A stretch of DNA of 64,000 nt from an uncultured Fodinibius sp. (GCA_913056235.1 CAJXMW010000002.1:434001-498000); one strand, 5' to 3'; numbered from the stretch's first letter, positions 43,815-54,113 are shown. Made by a program: numbers and translations. Notes: generated by a model not told the origin, from the letters alone.

Positions 43815-46596
43815 CGGTAGATCCATTAATTTCATAAGTAATTGTGTATTTTCCGGGATCCAGGTAGGATCGTTTGTCTTCCTTTTTATTTTCGTTGACA
43901 AGTAGATTCCAGCTAAAGGAATTAAATCCATAAGTAGCACTATCAGAGAGTTCTTTAACGACCTTGCCATCCTTATCTTTTACAGTGATCGTAATATTTT
44001 GATTCTTCACACCTTTATCGCCGACCCAATATAACCACTCTACCTTAGGTTCATTTATTTCGCGATAAGGTGCAGGTCGTTCGCCCCAGTTATCGGAGTG
44101 GCGAACCTTATCCGTTTTTAAAGCTAATATGGTCTGGTCTCGTTTTTCAGCAACAGCATGCAGGGGTTTTACATCCATAACATACACGCTGCGCCCGTGA
44201 GTACCCACCACCAATTCAAGATCGCGGGGATGTATCACCATATCGTAGGCGGGGACATTGGGGATGTTATTCACCAAAAACCATTTATTGCCGTCATCAA
44301 AACTAACGAACGTACCTTGGTCGAGGCCGGCGTATAGAATATTGGGATTAACCGGATCCTGTGCGATCACATTGGCCACGCTCTCAGGCAGATTTCCCTT
44401 CACCGAGGTCCACGTCTGGCCATAATTGTCAGTTTTGTAGAGATAGGTTTTAAACTCATCAAAACGATACCCATTCAGTGAGGCATAGGCCGTAGCCGGA
44501 TCGTGGGGAGAGGCCTGCACTTCACTTACCCAGCGTCGGTTGGGCAAGTCTTCAGAGACTAACTCCCATGTTTTACCGCCATCTTTGGTCACTTGGATGT
44601 TACCATCATCGGTGCCGGCCCAGAGGACACTGAAGTCTTTGGGTGATTCCGATATCGTCGTGAGGGTAGAGTAAGGTACATTTCCATTGGGCAAATCGTT
44701 GGTCAGGTCGGGACTGATGGTCGTCCATGTTTTACCCTGATCCATCGAACGGTTCACTTTCTGCGATCCGAAATACAGTATATCTGGATTGTGGTTGCTC
44801 ATCTCAATTGGTGTATTCCAGTTGTATCGGTAGGGCGCTTCGCCAATTTCATGCTTCGGCGTAATCTTATCGTATCCACTTTTTGACTGATCAATGCGGA
44901 AGTAGTTTCCAAACTGGAAACCAGTATAGATGAGATCACTATTAGTGGGATCCACGGTCACATGCATGCCGTCGCCGCCAAATATGCGTTCCCATTGCTG
45001 TCCGTCGTTGGGCGATCCCTGCGAAGATCCCGTAAAGACGCCATTGTCTTGCAGGCCGCCGTAGATGTTGTAGGGCTTTTCCATATCCACCGCTACCGTA
45101 TAAAATTGGCCAACCGGTACTACGTTGTGGTGAATAAAATTGACACCGCCATCGTGACTTTCATAAAGTCCCCCGTCGTTGCCCAGCAGCATATGCTCAG
45201 AATCATTGGGATCCAGCCACATGGCATGATGATCGACGTGTACATCCTGTTTTTCGGCCATTGCTTTCCAGGTCTTGCCGCCATCGGTGGATTTTAGCAT
45301 GGGCACGCCCATAATATACAGGGTGTTGGGATCAGTGGGAGAAATCCGCACTTCGCCGAAATAATAGCCATAAGTGTAGATCAGGTTGTCGAGGCTGTAG
45401 CTGTTAATCTTCTGCCAGCTTTGGCCCCCATCTTCAGATCGATACACCTGCGCACCGGTTATGTTTGTTTCAAACAGTGCATCGTTGGCATCCCCGAGAT
45501 AGTCAGACAGGGCCTTGGGTTTGTACTTTCCTTCACGCACGTCAGCTTTTACGCGTTCGGCTGTATACTTTTTTTGAAAGCCGTTGCTGCGTAAAAAATT
45601 ATTCAGCTTTTCGTTATCCAGCGTTAAAAACTCCTCGGTGCTCATGTCCACAAAGTCGCCCTGGGTGAGCTCTTCATCATCCAGCTCCTTCTTTTTCTTG
45701 CTTTCTTTCTGATTATCCAAGAACGCATACATGATATCGGGATTACTTTGGCTCACATCGATGCCGATGCGTCCCACAAATTTTTCGTCGGGAAAGCCAT
45801 TCATCGACTTTTCCCAGCTTTCACCGCCATCGTTGGATACATAGATGGCCGATCCTTCGCCGGCTTCCTTGAAATTCCAGGCCTGACGATAGCGCTCCCA
45901 AGTAGTGGCCCACAGCTTATCGGGATTTTCGGGATGACGTATCAGATCAATAACGCCGGTACTGTCAGGAGGGGTGAGCGTTTTATTCCATGTTTTTCCG
46001 CCGTCGGTTGTCTTGTAAACTCCCCGTACTTCGTTCATGGAATAGAGGGGGCCCGTGCTAGCTACCCAGGCCACATTGGGATCTGTGGGATGGGTGATAA
46101 TTCGTCCAATATGTTGCGAGCCGCGAAGTCCAACGAAACTCCATGTTTGGCCACCGTCCTCACTTTTGTATACACCGTCGCCCGCATAGCTCGATCGACT
46201 GCTGTTATTTTCGCCGGTACCTACCCAGAGAATGTCATCGTCCGCTTCTGAGATTGCAATATCACCAATCGTAATGGTTCCTTGATGATCAAAAATCGGC
46301 TCCATGGAGTTACCGCTGTTTGTTGTTTTGAATACGCCACCCGAGGCATAGCCAACATAGAATTTACGAGGATTATCTTCCTGCACAGCCAAGTCAGTAA
46401 TGCGGCCGCTCATGACAACCGGGCCCACGTTGCGAACGGGATATTCCTGAAACACCGATTGCTGGCGCATAGATTGCCGGTGTTCGATGGATTGTGCTCG
46501 TTCTTCTTTGGTAGTTGCAGGTATATCAACTTGCTGTGCGTATGTAGTCTGGATTCCCAAAAAGATGCCGAGAATAGCGAAAAGGTATCGTATCAT
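43717..46596 (-). CDS. Secreted BNR/VPS10-type beta-propeller protein
   Basis: A 959-residue exported protein. Residues 1-21 are a signal peptide (ends TYAQQ). From about residue 80 to 770 it has many Asp-box turns of the form S/T-x-D-G-G-x-T-W (YKSEDGGQTW, YKTTDGGKTW, YVSNDGGESW, YRSEDGGQSW, LKSTDGGKTW), as in sortilin/VPS10 and sialidase propellers, suggesting two propellers. A C-terminal beta domain (ITITVKDKDGKVVKELSD) follows. No catalytic residues of sialidases can be identified. These proteins are usually annotated as glycosyl hydrolases, but no activity can be claimed. Its 3' end overlaps the DUF192 gene. Confidence 0.85.
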   Translation of the reverse strand: MIRYLFAILGIFLGIQTTYAQQVDIPATTKEERAQSIEHRQSMRQQSVFQEYPVRNVGPVVMSGRITDLAVQEDNPRKFYVGYASGGVFKTTNSGNSMEPIFDHQGTITIGDIAISEADDDILWVGTGENNSSRSSYAGDGVYKSEDGGQTWSFVGLRGSQHIGRIITHPTDPNVAWVASTGPLYSMNEVRGVYKTTDGGKTWNKTLTPPDSTGVIDLIRHPENPDKLWATTWERYRQAWNFKEAGEGSAIYVSNDGGESWEKSMNGFPDEKFVGRIGIDVSQSNPDIMYAFLDNQKESKKKKELDDEELTQGDFVDMSTEEFLTLDNEKLNNFLRSNGFQKKYTAERVKADVREGKYKPKALSDYLGDANDALFETNITGAQVYRSEDGGQSWQKINSYSLDNLIYTYGYYFGEVRISPTDPNTLYIMGVPMLKSTDGGKTWKAMAEKQDVHVDHHAMWLDPNDSEHMLLGNDGGLYESHDGGVNFIHHNVVPVGQFYTVAVDMEKPYNIYGGLQDNGVFTGSSQGSPNDGQQWERIFGGDGMHVTVDPTNSDLIYTGFQFGNYFRIDQSKSGYDKITPKHEIGEAPYRYNWNTPIEMSNHNPDILYFGSQKVNRSMDQGKTWTTISPDLTNDLPNGNVPYSTLTTISESPKDFSVLWAGTDDGNIQVTKDGGKTWELVSEDLPNRRWVSEVQASPHDPATAYASLNGYRFDEFKTYLYKTDNYGQTWTSVKGNLPESVANVIAQDPVNPNILYAGLDQGTFVSFDDGNKWFLVNNIPNVPAYDMVIHPRDLELVVGTHGRSVYVMDVKPLHAVAEKRDQTILALKTDKVRHSDNWGERPAPYREINEPKVEWLYWVGDKGVKNQNITITVKDKDGKVVKELSDSATYGFNSFSWNLLVNENKKEDKRSYLDPGKYTITYEINGSTDETSFEVTSPDHSGSADERVYSTPEEIEFEEY

Positions 46597-46736
46597 GTGG
46601 CGTGCCTGTTTATTATGGGTAGTAAATTATTTTGTGAGCCTAATGATAGAAAAGCTTAGACACAAATTTTATAAAAAAAATAAAACAGAAGGTCTAAAAC
46701 AGTTTATGGAAAGATACTTAAATATGGTTGTGGCAG

Positions 46737-46767
46737 TTGTTTTTTAGACGCATTACCGGTATCTTTG
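46737..46767 (+). promoter_or_regulatory. Promoter of the rimP-nusA-infB operon
   Basis: TTG at 46737-46739, 20 bases of spacer, then TATCTTTG at 46760-46767 match the -33/-7 (TTTG...TAnnTTTG) architecture of Bacteroidota-type sigma-A promoters. The same arrangement with the same spacing occurs before rpsO. Transcription would begin about 46773-46775. Confidence 0.75.
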
Positions 46768-46775
46768 ATTGCTTT

Positions 46776-46808
46776 AAGTGAGCGCCGAGAGGTACTCACT
46801 TTTTTTTT
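46776..46808 (+). promoter_or_regulatory. Leader hairpin with U-run at the 5' end of the rimP transcript
   Basis: AAGTGAG (46776-46782) and CTCACTT (46795-46801) pair as a 7-bp stem with a 12-base loop, followed by an unbroken T run to 46808. This has the form of an intrinsic terminator but lies immediately after the predicted start site and 20 bases before the rimP GTG. No plus-strand gene precedes it, so it would act as an attenuator or 5' stabiliser. Confidence 0.6.
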
Positions 46809-46827
46809 ACCTATAATTTTGAGAATC

Positions 46828-47289
46828 GTGTCAAATAAAGTCATAGAAAAGATTTCTGAACTTGCGGAATCAGTATTGTCAACGACTGATTTCTTTCTGA
46901 TTGACGTCGAAATTCGCGGCGGTGATACCCCTGAAGTATGGGTATCGGTGGATGCCAAAGACCGGGGCGTCAACATGGATGAGTGTGCTGAAATCAGTAA
47001 TGAGTTGAGCTTTTTGATGGATGCACACGATATTTTTTCCGGCGCGTACCGCATTAACGTATCGTCGCCTGGTCTGGATCGGCCACTGGTGGATCGCCGC
47101 CAATACCCCAAAAACGTGGGGCGCAAGGCTAGGTTTAAGTATCATAAAGATGGTGAAAAGGCTAGTATTGAGGGGACCTTGCAAGAGGTATCCGACGAAG
47201 ATGTTGCAATTAAACTAGAGGACGATTCTACGGTTACGGTTCCATTTGATAAGCTGATCGAGACCAAAATTATTCCTTCATTCAAGTAA
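46828..47289 (+). CDS. rimP: Ribosome maturation factor RimP
   Basis: Assists 30S subunit maturation. I place the start at the GTG at 46828 (153 residues), which matches the family's usual beginning; a longer frame from 46765 would translate the leader hairpin. Family marks: LIDVEIRGGDTPEVWVSVD, GVNMDECAEISNELSFLMD, YRINVSSPGLDRPLVDRRQY and the Sm-like C-terminal barrel EVSDEDVAIKLEDDSTVTVPF. First gene of the nusA operon, as in most bacteria. Confidence 0.93.
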   Translation: MSNKVIEKISELAESVLSTTDFFLIDVEIRGGDTPEVWVSVDAKDRGVNMDECAEISNELSFLMDAHDIFSGAYRINVSSPGLDRPLVDRRQYPKNVGRKARFKYHKDGEKASIEGTLQEVSDEDVAIKLEDDSTVTVPFDKLIETKIIPSFK

Positions 47290-47315
47290 TTTTTAAGTAG
47301 ACAGGAGCAAAGCTG

Positions 47316-48569
47316 ATGGCTGAAGATATTTCAAAACAAATTATTCAATCTTTTGCTGAAATTGCGAAAGACAAAGATATTGACAAGGATCTTTTACTTT
47401 CGATCCTTGAAGATGTTTTTCGAACTATGATTCGCAAAAAGTATGGTTCTGATGATGCATTTGAGGTGATTTTGAATGCCGATCGCGGTGAAGTGCAGAT
47501 TCTGCACATTCGCGAAGTGGTACCTGCCGAAGAATTGACTGATGAAGTGCAGGAAATTACTATTGAGGAAGCTCAAAAGCAGGATCCTGATCTTGAGTTA
47601 TATGATGAATTTGCCCAAGAGCTGAATATTCAGGATTTCGGTCGACGTGCGGTGATGATGGCGCGGCAGCAGCTGGCACAGCGGATTCGCGAAATTGAGA
47701 AGGATAATGTCTTTGAAGAGTATTCGGACCGTGTGGGCGAAATTGTACTTGGTGATGTCTACCAGATTCGTAATCACGAGATGTTGGTCAACCACAACGG
47801 TGTAGAGCTGACACTGCCGAAAGATGAACAGATTTACAAAGATCGTTACCACAAGGGAGATACTATCCGGGCTGTTGTCAAGGAAGTGAAGCGTCGCCAT
47901 GGCAATCCCACAGTTATTATTTCACGAACATCGCCGCTGTTTCTGGAGCGACTGTTCGAAAATGAGATTCCGGAAGTGTTTGACGGTATTATTGATTTAG
48001 TTCGCATTGCCCGGGAGCCGGGAGATCGATCCAAGGTGGCGGTTATCTCGCATGATGAGCGCGTAGATCCGGTAGGTGCCTGCGTTGGTATGAAAGGAAT
48101 TCGTATTCACGCGATTGTACGAGAGCTACAAAACGAAAATATTGATGTCATCAACTTTACGGATGACCGACATGAGTTCATTAAGCGGGCCTTGCAACCT
48201 GCTGAAGTGCTGAGCGTTGAGTTGAGTGAAGATGGAGAACACGCTAAGGTTCTTGTGCCCGCTGATGAGGTGTCAAAAGCTATTGGAAAGGGCGGTGTAA
48301 ATATTCGGCTTGCTTCAAAGTTGGCCGGCTGTGAAATTGATGTGTATCGCGAAGTGGAGGAAGAAGACGATATCGACCTCCAGGAATTTGAAATTGACTT
48401 TGGTCCCGAAGTGATCGAAATGCTCCACGATATCGGTTGCGATACGGCGCGCCAGGTGTTGGATCTGGAGGAAGAAGAAATCGTCCGCCGTACCGATGGT
48501 AACATTACCGAAGATCAGGCTGAACGGATCATTGATATTATCGCCTACGAATTTGAGGATGAAGAATAA
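47316..48569 (+). CDS. nusA: Transcription termination/antitermination factor NusA
   Basis: Binds RNA polymerase and modulates pausing, termination and antitermination. In order across 417 residues: N-terminal polymerase-binding domain (1-130), S1 domain (RVGEIVLGDVYQIRNHEMLVNHNGVELTLP), and KH domains (DPVGACVGMKGIRIHAIVRELQNENIDVI and SKAIGKGGVNIRLASKLAGCEIDVY). The tail (EVIEMLHDIGCDTARQVLDLEEEEIVRR) is a single helix-hairpin-helix-like unit. The gene is 26 bases from rimP. No ylxR gene sits between nusA and infB. Confidence 0.97.
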   Translation: MAEDISKQIIQSFAEIAKDKDIDKDLLLSILEDVFRTMIRKKYGSDDAFEVILNADRGEVQILHIREVVPAEELTDEVQEITIEEAQKQDPDLELYDEFAQELNIQDFGRRAVMMARQQLAQRIREIEKDNVFEEYSDRVGEIVLGDVYQIRNHEMLVNHNGVELTLPKDEQIYKDRYHKGDTIRAVVKEVKRRHGNPTVIISRTSPLFLERLFENEIPEVFDGIIDLVRIAREPGDRSKVAVISHDERVDPVGACVGMKGIRIHAIVRELQNENIDVINFTDDRHEFIKRALQPAEVLSVELSEDGEHAKVLVPADEVSKAIGKGGVNIRLASKLAGCEIDVYREVEEEDDIDLQEFEIDFGPEVIEMLHDIGCDTARQVLDLEEEEIVRRTDGNITEDQAERIIDIIAYEFEDEE

Positions 48570-48642
48570 TTGGACTTACATTTCCAAGAATCCTGTTTTA
48601 CCTTATACATAACTAAGAAGCACTCTTCAGAAATAGATATAT

Positions 48643-51594
48643 ATGTCGAAGACAAAACGTTTATTCAAAGTAGCATCCGAGTTCAACGTATCTACCTCTT
48701 CTATAGTAGATTCGCTTTCGGATGAAGGCTTTGATATTGCTAACAAGCCGAATTCCAAGATTACGCCCGAGATGTACGAGGCGCTGGAAGAGGTTTATGG
48801 CGTAGATAAAGCCAAGAGCAAAAAGCATGAGAAGGCGAAAGAAGAATATGAGAACCGGCGCAACCAGATGAAGGCCAGCCGTAATGAGAGTGTTTCTGTT
48901 GAAGATTTTCTGGAGCCGCTGGAAGATGAAGAAGAAGAGGATCTTCCCCTTGAGCCTGAAGAAGACGAGGACGACAGGGATGAAATTGGCGGACTTGAGC
49001 CGCAGGAGCAGCAGGAAGAGCCACAGGAAGTAGTCGAAGAAACACCTGAAAAGGATCAGGAAGAGGTTGATGCTGTTGCTGAAGAAACGGAACAAGATGA
49101 AGAAGACCAGCAAGAACAAGAAGAGGAAGATGAGTCTACCGAGAAAGAATCTGAAACGGTAGAAGCTGAAGCAGAGCCCGAAACGGATGAGGATGAACAA
49201 GAAGAGCAAGAAAAAGATCAGCAGCCACAGGAAGTTCAGGATGAGGAAGAGGATGAAGCCGAACAGCTGGAGGAAGAAGCAGTAGAGGCTTCGGATACAG
49301 ACTCCGACGAAGATGAGGAAAGTGAAGACGAACAAATAGAAGCTTCGGATGAGGAAGATCAAGAGGATGAAGAAACCGAAGATGAGGCCGATGACGAAGA
49401 AGAGGAATACGAAGAGGGTGAAGATGAGGCCGATGACGAAGAGGAGCAGGAACAGGGAGTTATCCGTGGAAGAGCCGGACGTTTGAAAGGAACAAAAGTT
49501 GTTGGCAAAGTTAAGATTGACGATAGCAAGCCAAAGCGCCGCAAGAAGCGTAAGCGCAAGAAGAATCGCAAGCAAGATGACGATGATAGTTCAAATACTA
49601 AATCTTCGAAGCGCGAGAAAAAGAACAATAAGAAAAAGAAACGCAAGCGTCGTGGCAGCCGGGTTGACGATGACGATGTAGAACAGAAAATGAAAGAGAC
49701 ACTGCAGAAGATGCAGTCGTCTGAAACGGTGGGGAGCCGCCGCCAGAAATATCGAAAGCAGCGTAAAGAAAATCGCGAAGAGGAAGAGAAGCAACAGGAA
49801 GAACTCGAAGAGCGCGAAGCAGGAATTATAGAAGCGACCGAGTTTATTACGGTAAGTGATTTGGCTGACTTGCTGGATGTTAAATCAAATGATGTGATTA
49901 CTACCTGTATGGATCTGGGCATGATGGTATCTATTAACCAGCGCCTGGATGCCAGCACGATTGAGCTTGTGGCTGAAGAATACGGATATGAAGTAGAGTT
50001 TGTTGATGCTGATGAAGCTATTGAAGAAATTGAACTTGAAGAGGATGATCCTGAAGATCTGGAGCCACGCGCTCCCATTATTACCGTAATGGGTCACGTT
50101 GACCACGGTAAAACCTCGTTGCTTGATTACATTCGAAAGTCACAAGTAGCTGAGGGCGAAGCGGGTGGTATTACCCAACATGTGGGTGCATACGAAGTAC
50201 AGACCGATGAAGGACGTCCGATTACCTTCCTAGATACACCGGGTCACGAGGCCTTTACGGCCATGCGTTCGCGCGGTGCCCAAGCGACTGATATTGTGAT
50301 TCTGGTAGTTGCTGCTGACGATGCAGTGATGCCGCAGACGATTGAGGCGATTAACCACGCCAAGGCAGCGGGCGTCTCCATTATTGTGGCTATTAATAAG
50401 ATGGATAAGCCGGGTGCTAAGCCTGACAAGATTAAGCAGCAACTGGCTGAGCATGATGTGATTGTCGAGGAATACGGCGGCACGAACCAGGTGGCTGAAG
50501 TTTCTGCTAAGACGGGTGAAGGTATTCCTGATCTTCTGGAAAAGGTTCTCATCGAAGCTGAATTGATGGAACTTAAGGCCAATCCTGATCGCCAGGCTGA
50601 TGGCGTAGTGCTTGAATCCCGCGTGGACAAAGGGAAAGGTATTGTAGCTAATGTGCTTGTTCAGAATGGTACACTCAATGTTGGTGATCCATTTGTAGCA
50701 GGGCCTTGCTTTGGTCGTGTTAGAGCGATGGAAAACGAACATGGTAACCGCATAGAATCAGCCGGACCTTCAGTACCTATTCAGTTAACTGGTTTTGATG
50801 ACATTCCACAGGCTGGTGATAAACTGGTGGTTCTCGAAAATGAGAAGAAAGCTAAAGAAATTGCCAACCATCGTCAGCAGATCAAACGTGAACAAGAGTT
50901 GCGACAAAGCAAACATCTCAGTCTCGACGATCTGTCGCGACGTATGGCACTTGGTGAGGTCTCTGAACTTAACCTTATTATCAAGGCTGATGTTGATGGC
51001 TCTATTGAGGCACTTTCGGGAGCACTGCAAAAACTTAGCAACGAAGAAGTTTCCGTTAATGTAATCCATACCGGTGCCGGTGCCATAACCGAATCCGATG
51101 TACTGTTGGCTTCGGCCTCAGATGCAATTATTATTGGCTTCCAGGTTCGACCGACAAATAATGCCCGAGATGTGGCCGAGGAAGAAGAAATCGACATACG
51201 ACTCTTCAGCGTTATATACGATGCCGTTGATGAGGTCAAGGATGCGATGGAAGGTATGCTTGATCCTGAAATCAGCGAGAGGCTTGTTGGTAATGCTGAA
51301 GTTCGTGAGATCTTCAAAGTTTCCAGCGTGGGAACCATAGCCGGTTGTTATGTGACGGATGGCAAGGTCAATCGCAATAATCCGGTGCGCGTAGTGCGTG
51401 ACGGTGTGGTGATTTACGATGGCGAAATTGATTCCCTCAAACGCTTCAAAGACGATGTTAAAGAAGTGAAAAGCGGGTACGAATGCGGACTCAGTATCGT
51501 GAACTACAACGACATCAAAGTGGGCGACGTTATTGAGAACTACGAAGTGGTTGAAGAAAAACGTAAGCTCGAAGATGTGAAGAGCGAAGACTAA
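48643..51594 (+). CDS. infB: Translation initiation factor IF-2
   Basis: GTPase that brings initiator tRNA to the 30S subunit. 983 residues. Residues 1-50 form the IF2N domain ([24 protein letters not shown]). Residues about 85-275 are an unusually long Glu/Asp/Gln tract, followed by a Lys/Arg-rich stretch (about 290-340) and a second IF2N domain. The G domain has P-loop GHVDHGKT at 484-491, DTPGHE and NKMD. Domains II to IV complete the protein. The acidic then basic low-complexity linker is the only oddity; the long shadow frames opposite it reflect that repetitive DNA. Confidence 0.98.
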   Translation: MSKTKRLFKVASEFNVSTSSIVDSLSDEGFDIANKPNSKITPEMYEALEEVYGVDKAKSKKHEKAKEEYENRRNQMKASRNESVSVEDFLEPLEDEEEEDLPLEPEEDEDDRDEIGGLEPQEQQEEPQEVVEETPEKDQEEVDAVAEETEQDEEDQQEQEEEDESTEKESETVEAEAEPETDEDEQEEQEKDQQPQEVQDEEEDEAEQLEEEAVEASDTDSDEDEESEDEQIEASDEEDQEDEETEDEADDEEEEYEEGEDEADDEEEQEQGVIRGRAGRLKGTKVVGKVKIDDSKPKRRKKRKRKKNRKQDDDDSSNTKSSKREKKNNKKKKRKRRGSRVDDDDVEQKMKETLQKMQSSETVGSRRQKYRKQRKENREEEEKQQEELEEREAGIIEATEFITVSDLADLLDVKSNDVITTCMDLGMMVSINQRLDASTIELVAEEYGYEVEFVDADEAIEEIELEEDDPEDLEPRAPIITVMGHVDHGKTSLLDYIRKSQVAEGEAGGITQHVGAYEVQTDEGRPITFLDTPGHEAFTAMRSRGAQATDIVILVVAADDAVMPQTIEAINHAKAAGVSIIVAINKMDKPGAKPDKIKQQLAEHDVIVEEYGGTNQVAEVSAKTGEGIPDLLEKVLIEAELMELKANPDRQADGVVLESRVDKGKGIVANVLVQNGTLNVGDPFVAGPCFGRVRAMENEHGNRIESAGPSVPIQLTGFDDIPQAGDKLVVLENEKKAKEIANHRQQIKREQELRQSKHLSLDDLSRRMALGEVSELNLIIKADVDGSIEALSGALQKLSNEEVSVNVIHTGAGAITESDVLLASASDAIIIGFQVRPTNNARDVAEEEEIDIRLFSVIYDAVDEVKDAMEGMLDPEISERLVGNAEVREIFKVSSVGTIAGCYVTDGKVNRNNPVRVVRDGVVIYDGEIDSLKRFKDDVKEVKSGYECGLSIVNYNDIKVGDVIENYEVVEEKRKLEDVKSED

Positions 51595-51626
51595 GTTGCT
51601 CCACTGAATCCTATAAGAAGTACATT

Positions 51627-52007
51627 ATGAGTATTCGTACTGAACGACTGAGTTCCGTTATCAAACGGGATCTCGGCAAGATTATCCAGAAAAGTTACCA
51701 GCGCAGTGGTTCCTTTATTACCATTACAAAGGTAGATGTGACGCCCGATCTGTTGATTGCCAAGGTGCTTATCAGCGTGTATGCCCCTGGCAAGGATGAG
51801 GATGCTATTTTTGCCTATCTCGAAGATCAGAAGGTGAATATTCGCAAAGAGCTGGCTACCAAAATTCGTCACCAGGTTCGGCGGATTCCCGAGTTACACT
51901 TTATCAATGATAAGACGGCCGAACACGTCGAGAAAATGGAGAAGCTGTTCAAGAAAATCCGCAAGGAGCGCCAGCAACGAGACTCTAATACCGACCAAGA
52001 GGAGTAA
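51627..52007 (+). CDS. rbfA: 30S ribosome-binding factor RbfA
   Basis: Cold-shock and 16S processing factor with a KH-like fold; 126 residues. SIRTERLSSVIKRDLGKIIQ at the start, ITITKVDVTPDLLIAKVLISVY in the middle and IRHQVRRIPELHFINDKTAEHVEKMEKL at the end are standard. It lies between infB and truB in the usual order. Confidence 0.95.
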   Translation: MSIRTERLSSVIKRDLGKIIQKSYQRSGSFITITKVDVTPDLLIAKVLISVYAPGKDEDAIFAYLEDQKVNIRKELATKIRHQVRRIPELHFINDKTAEHVEKMEKLFKKIRKERQQRDSNTDQEE

Positions 52008-52015
52008 TTCCATCT

Positions 52016-52777
52016 ATGGCGCGAGCTATCCCGTTGGAAGATCTCCCCATTTTTTCTCAGGATAATGTGCCTGATGGTAATTTTGATTTCGCGAGCGGTT
52101 CTGCTTTTCTGATAAATAAACCCAAAGGATGGACTAGTTTCGAAGTTGTAAAGTTTTTGCGGAAGTGTCTTGATATCCGCAAAATTGGTCATGCCGGTAC
52201 ACTTGATCCTATGGCTACCGGGCTCTTAATCTTGTGTGTTGGCGATGGAACCCGAACGGTCTCAGAGTTTCAGGAAACTCCCAAAGAATATGTAGCGGAA
52301 ATGATTTTTGGGTCCTCCACGGCCAGCCTTGATGCGGAAACAAGTCCGGACCGACGTGCTCCTTTCAAACATATTACAAGAGCAGCTATTCTAGAAGCAT
52401 TTGACCACTGCTTTTCGGGGCAAATTATTCAGATTCCGCCGATGTATTCTGCACTGAAACACGACGGAGATCCACTTTACAAGTTGGCCCGTAAGGGCAA
52501 AGAGGTTAAACGTGCTCCGCGACAGGTTATAATTTATGATACCGAAATTTTAGAATGTCATTTGCCCCGCTTGGAGTTTTATGTGAAGTGCAGCAAGGGC
52601 ACGTATATTCGCACACTAGCTGATGACTTGGCTATTGAACTTGATTCAGCTGGTCACTTAATCGGGTTACATCGATCAAAAATTGGTGATTTTAAAAGTC
52701 GGAACGCCTTGACAGTAGGGCAGTTGGGCAAGATTTTCTCTGTGAAGAACTATGAAAAGAAAGTCAAACTACTTTGA
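52016..52777 (+). CDS. truB: tRNA pseudouridine(55) synthase TruB
   Basis: Makes pseudouridine 55 in the T-loop of tRNAs. 253 residues. The catalytic Asp lies in IGHAGTLDPMATGLLILCVG; INKPKGWTSFEVV, IPPMYSALKHDGDPLYKLARKG and CSKGTYIRTLADDLA complete the family pattern. It starts 8 bases after rbfA. Confidence 0.97.
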   Translation: MARAIPLEDLPIFSQDNVPDGNFDFASGSAFLINKPKGWTSFEVVKFLRKCLDIRKIGHAGTLDPMATGLLILCVGDGTRTVSEFQETPKEYVAEMIFGSSTASLDAETSPDRRAPFKHITRAAILEAFDHCFSGQIIQIPPMYSALKHDGDPLYKLARKGKEVKRAPRQVIIYDTEILECHLPRLEFYVKCSKGTYIRTLADDLAIELDSAGHLIGLHRSKIGDFKSRNALTVGQLGKIFSVKNYEKKVKLL

Positions 52778-52813
52778 TGCGTAGCTATTAAAAGTAATCA
52801 GAATATTTCTACC

Positions 52814-53749
52814 ATGGCTGATTTAGTTTTTTTGGATGATGTTGAACGGGTTCCGAATTCTGTTATAACTGTTGGCACTTTTGACGGCGTGCATGCCGGA
52901 CATCGGGCCATCATTGATACAGTAGCCGATAAGGCCCGGCAGCGGGATGCACGGAGCGTGCTCGTGACCTTCGATCCACATCCGCGTGATATCATTAATC
53001 CAGGGGATGCTGGTATCAAACTGTTGACGACGCTACAAGAACGTTCCGAAATTTTAGAGGAACTCGGCATCGATACCATGGTGGTGATTCCGTTTGACCG
53101 CGACTTTTCATTACTGAGCTCCGAGGAGTTTGTCCGTGATATCATCCACAAGAAAATTGGGGTCAGCGAGTTTGTTATCGGCTACGACCATCAGTTTGGA
53201 CGCAACCGCGAGGGTACCATCGAGACCATTGAGCGGCTGGGTAACGAACTGGGTTTTGATGCATATGTCGTCTCCAAGCGCGAAGTGGGGGAAAAGACCG
53301 TAAGTAGTTCGGCGATTCGTAAAGCTATCAGTGAGGATGGAAACGTGGAAGAAGCCACTGAATTTTTGCAGCGCCCGTATCGCCTGAACGCCACAGTGGT
53401 CCACGGCGATAAGCGTGGCAAGGAAATCGGTTTCCCCACAGCCAATCTCAAACCTGAACATTCCCGCAAAATTATCCCCAAAGATGGAGTGTATTCGGTA
53501 CGGGTTCGTATCAACGGTGATTGGTATGACGGGATGATGAACATTGGCACGCGACCCACTTTTGACGGGAAGCTGAGAACCCTGGAGGTAAACCTCTTTA
53601 ACTTTGATGAGGATATTTATGGCAAGGAGGTGCAAGTGCGATTTTTTAATCGTATTCGGGACGAGAAAAAATTTGATGGAAAAGAAGAACTCATTGATCA
53701 GCTAAAACAGGATGAACAGCAGGCAAAGGAAATGCTAAGTAACCATTAA
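52814..53749 (+). CDS. ribF: Bifunctional riboflavin kinase / FAD synthetase
   Basis: Converts riboflavin to FMN and then FAD. 311 residues. The N-terminal adenylyltransferase domain shows VITVGTFDGVHAGHRAII, VTFDPHPRD, and EFVIGYDHQFGRNREG. The C-terminal kinase domain shows VVHGDKRGKEIGFPTANL, DGVYSVRV, MNIGTRPTFDG and LEVNLFNFDEDIYGKEVQVRFFNRIRDEKKF (here interrupted by conserved Glu/Asp). Normal length; follows truB by 36 bases. Confidence 0.97.
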   Translation: MADLVFLDDVERVPNSVITVGTFDGVHAGHRAIIDTVADKARQRDARSVLVTFDPHPRDIINPGDAGIKLLTTLQERSEILEELGIDTMVVIPFDRDFSLLSSEEFVRDIIHKKIGVSEFVIGYDHQFGRNREGTIETIERLGNELGFDAYVVSKREVGEKTVSSSAIRKAISEDGNVEEATEFLQRPYRLNATVVHGDKRGKEIGFPTANLKPEHSRKIIPKDGVYSVRVRINGDWYDGMMNIGTRPTFDGKLRTLEVNLFNFDEDIYGKEVQVRFFNRIRDEKKFDGKEELIDQLKQDEQQAKEMLSNH

Positions 53750-53753
53750 AATA

Positions 53754-53784
53754 TTGCAAACAACAGCATAAACGCTTATCTTTG
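53754..53784 (+). promoter_or_regulatory. Promoter of rpsO
   Basis: TTG at 53754-53756, a 20-base spacer and TATCTTTG at 53777-53784 repeat exactly the layout seen before rimP. It begins a few bases after the ribF stop, so rpsO has its own promoter within the cluster. Confidence 0.75.
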
Positions 53785-53838
53785 TTCGCTATTATAAGAA
53801 CATTTTATAAGTGTAGTAAAGCCAAAAGAAATTAACAC

Positions 53839-54108
53839 ATGTCGATAACAAAAGAACGAAAAGAAGAACTTGTTGAAAAATACGGTGGTTCCAAGGATAA
53901 CACGGGATCAACGGAAGCTCAGATTGCAATTTTTACAGAGCGTATTAACGATCTGACCGAACATCTCAAAGACCACGGTCAGGATCATGCCTCACGACGA
54001 GGGTTGTTGAAGCTGGTAGGAAAGCGCCGAAAATTGCTGGACTATCTAAAAGATAATGATATTGAAACATATCGAGAGCTTATCGCCGAATTAGGTATTC
54101 GTAAGTAA
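53839..54108 (+). CDS. rpsO: 30S ribosomal protein S15
   Basis: Primary 16S rRNA-binding protein of the small subunit platform. 89 residues, the normal size. [42 protein letters not shown] and the C-terminal [12 protein letters not shown] are typical. It has its own promoter and terminator upstream of pnp, the usual neighbour. Confidence 0.98.
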   Translation: MSITKERKEELVEKYGGSKDNTGSTEAQIAIFTERINDLTEHLKDHGQDHASRRGLLKLVGKRRKLLDYLKDNDIETYRELIAELGIRK

Positions 54109-54113
54109 GACTG

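Noticed and set aside
48661-50078. Long hydrophobic and Ser-rich minus-strand frames
   Set aside because: They are antisense to the Glu/Asp and Lys-coding low-complexity part of infB; the composition explains the lack of stops.
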